Of a stretch of DNA of 64,000 bases, positions 60,001 through 64,000 are shown one piece after another; positions within the stretch are counted from its first letter, which is position 1; the number at the start of each line of letters is the position of its first letter. Source of the DNA: Rhizorhapis sp. SPR117 (GTDB lineage: Bacteria; Pseudomonadota; Alphaproteobacteria; Sphingomonadales; Sphingomonadaceae); NCBI RefSeq assembly GCF_021742065.1, contig NZ_JAKKIE010000005.1, positions 1 through 64,000 of the forward strand, given 5' to 3'. Both the position numbers and the translations under genes were made by a program. The notes below the pieces were generated by a model. The model was not told the origin of the DNA, made no database searches, and was given only the letters and a program-made list of their open reading frames with translations.

Positions 60001-60172
60001 AAGGGTCGATAATAGGACGGACAGGGCAGTCATCGCCCTCGCAGCGTTCGGCCATTTTCAGCAGCGGTGGGCGCATTGCTTCGAGGGCTGCTGCCTTGCG
60101 GGCCAAGTCCTCAGTATAGGCAATCGCCATGTTGCGGACCCTCGCGCTTGAGCGGCGGACAGCGCGGGGGCT
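60001..60172 (-). pseudogene. C-terminal remnant of a MerR-family regulator
   Basis: The minus-strand stretch ARVRNMAIAYTEDLARKAAA followed by LEAMRPPLLKMAERCEGDDC and PVRPIID matches the dimerisation helix and C-terminal Cys region of MerR/CueR/ZntR-like regulators (RKIAxLxAMRxxLxxLxxxCxGD). A stop lies just upstream, and the HTH half is not readable in any frame; a weak echo (VVEIRSGDKSM) is in another frame near 60215. It was probably the regulator of a nearby metal-resistance set. Confidence 0.45.
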
Positions 60173-60503
60173 TCATTGGCTCCGCCACCGGCCATCGACT
60201 TATCGCCGGACCTGATCTCTACGACCGCCATCGCTGTGCTGGAAAACGTTGCCGGGTAGCGGTCGCTCGACGCCTTCCTATCCATCGGCGCTATCCGGAT
60301 GAAGAACCGGGACGAAGGAGAACGTCTCCTTTGCAGCCGGGTCAAACCCGCTGCCCAACTGGAGCCGAGATCGGTTGAGAAACGGATTGAGCAAAAGTCC
60401 TGGAGTTCAATCTCCATCAAAGATTCCTCCAGGAACGGGCGGTACCTGACTTGGCCCCATACGGCTCTGCCCCCCGATGACCAACATGGAGAAGGAGCAT
60501 ACG
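60173..60503. other. Region upstream of slipin, no intact gene
   Basis: It may contain the decayed N-terminal part of the MerR-like gene. A long minus-strand frame (60058-60531) lacks a consistent family. The slipin promoter is expected here. Confidence 0.3.
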
Positions 60504-61286
60504 ATGACTGACAATTCGATCGCCCTGACAACCGATTCGATCGTCTGGATCGTGGTCGCCGCCATTGTCCTGCTGTACCTCGCGAGCGCGATCCGTATCC
60601 TGCGCGAATATGAACGAGCGGTCGTCTTTACGCTCGGCCGCTTCAAGGGTGTCAAAGGCCCTGGTCTGATCCTGGTCTTGCCCTTCTTACAGACGATGGC
60701 TCGCGTCGACCTGCGGACGATCGTCCTCGACGTGCCGACCCAGGACCTGATTTCGCGGGACAACGTCTCCATTCACGTCAATGCCGTGATCTATTTTCAT
60801 GTGGTCGATGCGGAGCGCGCCATCATTCAGGTGGAGCAGTACATCTACGCGATGAGCCAGCTCGCGCAGACCACGCTGCGCTCGGTGCTCGGCAAACACG
60901 ATCTCGATGAGATGCTCGTCGAACGCGACAAACTGAACATAGACATCCGGGCGATACTCGATGGTCAGACCGATGCCTGGGGCATCAAGGTCTCGAATGT
61001 CGAGATCAAGCATATCGACATAGACGAATCCATGGTCCGTGCGATCGCGCGTCAGGCCGAAGCGGAGCGCGAGCGGCGCGCCAAGGTCATCAATGCCGAG
61101 GGCGAGCACCAAGCCGCCCAGAAGCTGCTTGAGGCCGCCGAGATCCTTGCGCGGCAGCCCGAAGCGATGCAGTTGCGCTATCTGTCCACGCTCAACACCA
61201 TCGCCGGCGAGCGCAGCTCCACGATCGTCTTCCCATTCCCGATGGAGTTGATGGACCTGCTCAAGACTGGCAAGGCGCAGGCATAA
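60504..61286 (+). CDS. Slipin (stomatin-like SPFH protein)
   Basis: The 260-residue protein has one N-terminal membrane helix (about 12-32) and an SPFH/band-7 domain: [56 protein letters not shown] and a coiled-coil [19 protein letters not shown] 60504 follows AAGGAG by 6 bases; the in-frame ATGs at 60477 and 60486 add a charged leader. Slipins form membrane microdomain scaffolds and often pair with NfeD proteases, which are absent here. Confidence 0.9.
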   Translation: MTDNSIALTTDSIVWIVVAAIVLLYLASAIRILREYERAVVFTLGRFKGVKGPGLILVLPFLQTMARVDLRTIVLDVPTQDLISRDNVSIHVNAVIYFHVVDAERAIIQVEQYIYAMSQLAQTTLRSVLGKHDLDEMLVERDKLNIDIRAILDGQTDAWGIKVSNVEIKHIDIDESMVRAIARQAEAERERRAKVINAEGEHQAAQKLLEAAEILARQPEAMQLRYLSTLNTIAGERSSTIVFPFPMELMDLLKTGKAQA

Positions 61287-61533
61287 GACGCGGTCGCGAA
61301 CCGCCCTTGAGAACCTGAAAGTCTTCACTGGCTCGCTGGCGCCGCCGCTGGCACATTCGCTCAAGCGAGCATGCCTGCAGCAACGGCGATTGCCGGGCCT
61401 TATAGGGCGTCCCAATCTCGTCGCGGCCTTGTCCCGCGATCCGTGAACCGTGAACCGTTTGATCGGGATTAAGGTTTGCAGCTGGATATCCATCTATTTT
61501 GCGGCATTGGAACATTCGTTCAGCGAGGGAAGG

Positions 61534-61881
61534 ATGGCACTCTCGGTTTTAACTTCGCCTGAACCATCGCGCCGGACGGCGCTGTTGGTGATGCATTCGA
61601 GAGACGGGACGGTTCTGTGTCCGTTCTTCAGCAAATGCGATGGTCTTCTAATCATCGATCCCGCGAGCGGCTGCCGCGAGTTTCGCGCGAAGGGACAGCA
61701 TACAGACGAGGCGATGTGCGATCTGATCCTGAAGACCGGGGTTCATCGGCTCGTCCTGGGCTTCATCAGCGGACCCGCAGCCCAGAAACTCCGAACCGCT
61801 GGAATCGATATCCGGTTGGGGTCCTGCGCGCATGCGGTCGAAGACCTTGCGATCGGCTTCGACGATCTTCCCGCTGCATAG
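61534..61881 (+). CDS. NifX/NifB-type dinitrogenase cofactor-fold protein
   Basis: The 115-residue protein of the dinitrogenase iron-molybdenum-cofactor fold has CPFFSKCDGLLIIDPASG, VHRLVLGFISGPAAQKL and the end GIDIRLGSCAHAVEDL. ATG 61534 lies directly after GAGGGAAGG. These small proteins occur outside nif operons, often beside metal or stress genes, and may carry metal clusters. No nif genes are present. A degraded copy lies at 63.7 kb. Confidence 0.75.
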   Translation: MALSVLTSPEPSRRTALLVMHSRDGTVLCPFFSKCDGLLIIDPASGCREFRAKGQHTDEAMCDLILKTGVHRLVLGFISGPAAQKLRTAGIDIRLGSCAHAVEDLAIGFDDLPAA

Positions 61882-61926
61882 GCGGGCCGCATAGCAGCTG
61901 CGAAGACCAGAAGCATTGGGCGCCCA

Positions 61927-62061
61927 GTTGTAGCGGAGTGGGCCTGGGATTTCGCCGCGCTGTCGGGGCTGAGATTCGCAAGCCTGCCGATCGAAGAGTT
62001 CATGCTTTCTGGCACTTTGGGCTCCTATTGGGTGGCTTCGCGCTCGCCCGTCACCAAATGA
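61927..62061 (+). pseudogene. Fragment of a lycopene-cyclase-domain gene
   Basis: Forty-four codons read VVAEWAWDFAALSGL then LPIEEFMLSGTLGSYWVA to a stop at 62059. This parallels the second-half signature of the intact protein at 41.8-42.5 kb (HVWNLPALSGL, IPLEELLFGGAFGLYWAS). The rest of the gene is missing, and the sequence differs enough to come from a different paralog. It starts 46 bases after the NifX-like gene. Confidence 0.55.
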
Positions 62062-62354
62062 ATGGTGGTTCGGCCGCCGTAAATGCAGCAAGTTTTCATA
62101 CCGATATGGCGCAGGCCTGCGTCTCGGGCCGGATCGCCGTCTCCACGAAGAGTAGACGATGTTGCGCCGCAAGATGAACGGATCCAATGGAGAACCCGGG
62201 ATGGCTTCTTGGCGGTTGCGCGCGAGGAGGTGGCGAGCGGCGCGCCAAGGAAATTCAGCCGCAACGCCTGCGGCCGCAAATTCTCACTTCTTGCGGGCCA
62301 CGCCCGCGACACCCACGGGAAGTGCAGCGCTCCGATGGGGTGCAGAGAGAGTAC
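62062..62354. other. Region without recognisable gene
   Basis: About 290 bases. Open frames on both strands are Arg-rich. The minus strand could encode short tails of lost genes, but nothing is identifiable. Confidence 0.3.
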
Positions 62355-62570
62355 TCAGGTCAATAATGTGCCCATACCCAATGCTGTATTGGTCGTCGCA
62401 ATCGAAACGTTTGCGTCGCGTTCGCGGCTGGCGAGCGCGCGGATCGCGTCGATGGTCTCGGGGATGACGATCGCCTGATTGTCGACCATGTAGGCATAGA
62501 AGGCCTCATCGCCCTGCACCGTCACGTCACCAGATCTTCCCACAGCGCGACCTCATAGAGGTTGCCGCGA
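62355..62570 (-). pseudogene. C-terminal fragment of type II glyceraldehyde-3-phosphate dehydrogenase
   Basis: RGNLYEVALWEDLVT, then (after a shift) VQGDEAFYAYMVDNQAIVI and PETIDAIRAL, and finally SIATTNTALGMG. The order and motifs match the end of archaeal-type (type II) GAPDH, whose family ends with VPENIDAIRAL and a TNxALG tail. The frame is broken by GTGACGTGAC, a 5-bp tandem duplication at 62521-62530. The N-terminal two-thirds are missing, replaced by PPK2 sequence. Confidence 0.6.
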
Positions 62571-62571
62571 G

Positions 62572-62732
62572 CTACAATCGGCGAGGACGGACTCCCGCAG
62601 CAATAGAAGGTGGAGGATGTAGCGCGGGAAATGCCGTTGGCCGCGGTCGCGATCGGAGGGTTTATGGAACGCCACGACATGTGTCTCGCATGGGCTCAAG
62701 CGCTGGACGACCTGCTTGATGGCGCCGTCCTT
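62572..62732 (-). pseudogene. Internal fragment of a polyphosphate kinase 2 gene
   Basis: KDGAIKQVVQRLSPCETHVV then AFHKPSDRDRGQRHFPRYIL matches PPK2 just after Walker A (compare KDGSIKRIVKHLSPRETRVV at 32.4 kb). It fades at the position of the FDRSWYNR motif. Both ends are cut: upstream it is fused to DUF5676, downstream to the GAPDH fragment. It is clearly diverged from the intact PPK2, so it came from another gene. Confidence 0.65.
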
Positions 62733-62992
62733 GCTTGCAGGCCCCATCGCCGGTGCAGCAAGTTGTAGATCGGGCAGAAGACGAGACCGGCATAGGCGCC
62801 GTAGAGGAAGGCCTCGACGAGACCGAGCAGGAAGCCCCACCAGGTGAGCCATTTGAAGGCGGGCAACATCATTTCGAGAAATCCGCTCATGCGCAGACTT
62901 TGAGGTGTGACCAGCCCGTAAATCACGCAAACCACAAAGGTGATGGTGGTCCAGATTCCCAATGACCAGGTGACCAGTTTCGTGTTCAACAT
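62696..62992 (-). CDS. DUF5676 family membrane protein (second copy, altered end)
   Basis: The 98-residue protein has two hydrophobic segments. The signature LPAFKWLTWWGFLLGLVEAF then LYGAYAGLVFCPIYNLL is complete. ATG 62992 follows GGAG. After RRWG the last ~14 residues (LQARTAPSSRSSSA) are encoded by the PPK2 fragment read in another frame, so the native stop is gone. The protein may still insert in the membrane. A DUF2933 gene lies upstream on the same strand. Confidence 0.78.
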   Translation of the reverse strand: MLNTKLVTWSLGIWTTITFVVCVIYGLVTPQSLRMSGFLEMMLPAFKWLTWWGFLLGLVEAFLYGAYAGLVFCPIYNLLHRRWGLQARTAPSSRSSSA

Positions 62993-63120
62993 CGCACGCT
63001 CCGTTCAATTCCGCATGGGGACGAAGACCTGCGCGCGGCGAAACGCCGTCCGCGCGTAAGACCCGTCGCTCTTGCCACACACGCGTCCATGGGGGGCCGG
63101 CATCAACCCGAGCGCGGCCC

Positions 63121-63318
63121 CTAATGCCGGTGCGTGGGCGGTGCATCCTCGTCGCGCCGTTCTGCGGATTCGCGGCCGGTACTCGGGTCGCCGGAGCCGC
63201 TGCCGCGATGTCCTCCATGACCGCCGTGCCCCCCATGACCACCATGGCCAAACATGTGCATGGCAATGAAGGCGACTCCGATCAGCACCCAAAGCCAATT
63301 CTGCGAAAGCCATTCCAT
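63121..63318 (-). CDS. DUF2933 family small membrane protein (second copy)
   Basis: The 65-residue protein has one or two hydrophobic segments (WLWVLIGVAFIAMHMF) followed by GHGGHGGHGGHGGH and a polar tail. ATG 63318 follows AAGGGG by 7 bases. It is shorter than the 31.1-kb copy. It pairs with DUF5676 downstream, the same partner family as at 2.5 kb, and may share a metal-handling role. Confidence 0.75.
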   Translation of the reverse strand: MEWLSQNWLWVLIGVAFIAMHMFGHGGHGGHGGHGGHRGSGSGDPSTGRESAERRDEDAPPTHRH

Positions 63319-63663
63319 GGCGTAGCCCCTTCATCGGTCGTGCAAGCGGCGCGGAGGGGCCCGGCCCGATGCCGGATCAGTCGCGCCTCTATCTTCTTCA
63401 CGCAAACAAGCCGCATCCTCTTCGTGCGGTCCATGATCACACCTGGATTCTGGTCTTCCAGCCGACCAATCGCCGACCGTGCGGCGAGTGACGCTTCGCA
63501 TTCGTCAGGGCAGGGCCGGAAGGCTTCCAATAACGCGGCAACTATGCCGACGGCACTTGGTCGAATCTTTGCCTTGGGTTAAACTTCTGTGCGCCTGCGC
63601 AGGACAGCGCGTCCCGGCCATTGAGCAGGGACCCGAGCCGGAGGCGGGACTCATTAGTCGCGA
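63319..63663. other. Region without recognisable gene
   Basis: No intact gene or motif is seen between DUF2933 and the NifX-like remnant. Confidence 0.3.
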
Positions 63664-63771
63664 TGCGTCCACGGAGCGGCTACGCGCGCCCAGGCGCACA
63701 TCGATCCCGGTCGTACGCATCCCGCGAATCCCGGGCTCGATGATGAAACCGTAGATGAGCGCCTCGACGCC
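63664..63771 (-). pseudogene. C-terminal remnant of a NifX-type gene
   Basis: GVEALIYGFIIEPGIRGM then RTTGIDVRLGARSRSVDA matches the end of the NifX-like protein at 61.5 kb (LVLGFISGPAAQKLRTAG, IDIRLGSCAHAVEDL). The N-terminal half with its Cys-containing strand is unreadable, and the frame runs on into non-conserved sequence. Confidence 0.5.
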
Positions 63772-64000
63772 GCTCGCAAAGATCGGGACGCGCAAGGACT
63801 CCGGTGGTCGGGGCGAGAGGGGCGGCTGATCTTCGCGAGCATGGCAATGCCAGATGCATCGATCGAGACAATTTATGCAGCGCTTCAAGATGACTGCATC
63901 GACCACTTGCAAGGCTGACACTCCTCGCCGCGCGCGGGCTCGGATAGTGCGATTACGCGAGACTTTTGGACACCGCGCTTGCGAATGAGGTATCCACTCT
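63772..64000. other. Window end, no gene seen
   Basis: The last 229 bases hold no confident gene; a minus-strand frame is probably the decayed start of the NifX-like remnant. Confidence 0.3.

Overview
The window is about 64 kb of GC-rich DNA, densely coding on both strands, with no rRNA, tRNA, CRISPR array or replication origin that I can see. Protein features (NdvB/ChvB-type cyclic beta-1,2-glucan synthase, ABC1/UbiB kinase, DUF3141 next to ackA-pta-fabI) and a CATTGCGAG...CTCGCAATG palindromic intergenic repeat point to an alphaproteobacterium, possibly a sphingomonad; the genus is an inference. Most genes are not classic housekeeping copies. They look like an accessory stress, energy and membrane-lipid island.

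Layout. 0.2-11.2 kb: archaeal-type S-adenosylmethionine synthetase, then a Spy-like periplasmic protein, a YHS-domain protein, a DUF5676 membrane protein and FtsH, a DUF2267 protein, a second FtsH on the opposite strand, an MgtC/DUF4010 membrane protein, and a winged-helix Fic-fold protein with a degenerate Fic motif facing a cluster of TTGCGCG-type repeats. 11.7-16.4 kb: phosphoglucomutase, a tiny Cys-rich protein and a heavy-metal P-type ATPase with a CPD (not CPC) motif. 16.4-29.4 kb: a tightly overlapping gene train of DUF3141, ackA, pta, an FAD oxidoreductase and fabI, running into a complete N-type F-ATPase operon in the diagnostic order atpDCQRBEFAG. 29.5-36.6 kb: EamA transporter, DUF2933, an ICMT-like methyltransferase, PPK2, a DUF6629 protein, a decayed pfkB-like gene, cardiolipin synthase and PlsC. 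36.7-45.3 kb: PEP synthase, a small exported protein, an ECF sigma factor, cyclopropane fatty-acid synthase overlapping a lycopene-cyclase-domain membrane protein, class I aldolase and a UbiB-like kinase. 45.5-46.7 kb: an IS630-family element. 46.8-59.8 kb: ion channel, the 2731-residue glucan synthase overlapping a tandem-Usp protein, a second ICMT-like protein and an ATP-grasp-like protein. 59.8-64 kb: slipin and NifX-like genes within a graveyard of gene fragments.

How it may work together (inference). Acetate kinase, phosphotransacetylase, PPK2 and the extra rotary ATPase exchange acetyl-phosphate, polyphosphate, ATP and ion gradients. PEP synthase, class I aldolase and phosphoglucomutase run sugar-phosphate metabolism towards glucan. 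FabI, PlsC, Cls, Cfa, UbiB-like kinase, slipin and two FtsH proteases remodel and police the membrane. The SAM synthetase could feed Cfa and the ICMT-like enzymes.

The most unusual sequence observations are: (i) a three-gene chimera at 62.36-62.99 kb, where DUF5676 runs into a PPK2 fragment that runs into a type II GAPDH fragment carrying a 5-bp tandem duplication; (ii) further short remnants (lycopene-cyclase domain, NifX, MerR, PfkB) between intact genes; (iii) the operator-like repeat cluster of the Fic gene; and (iv) the continuous coupling of acetyl-phosphate and fatty-acid genes to the N-ATPase.
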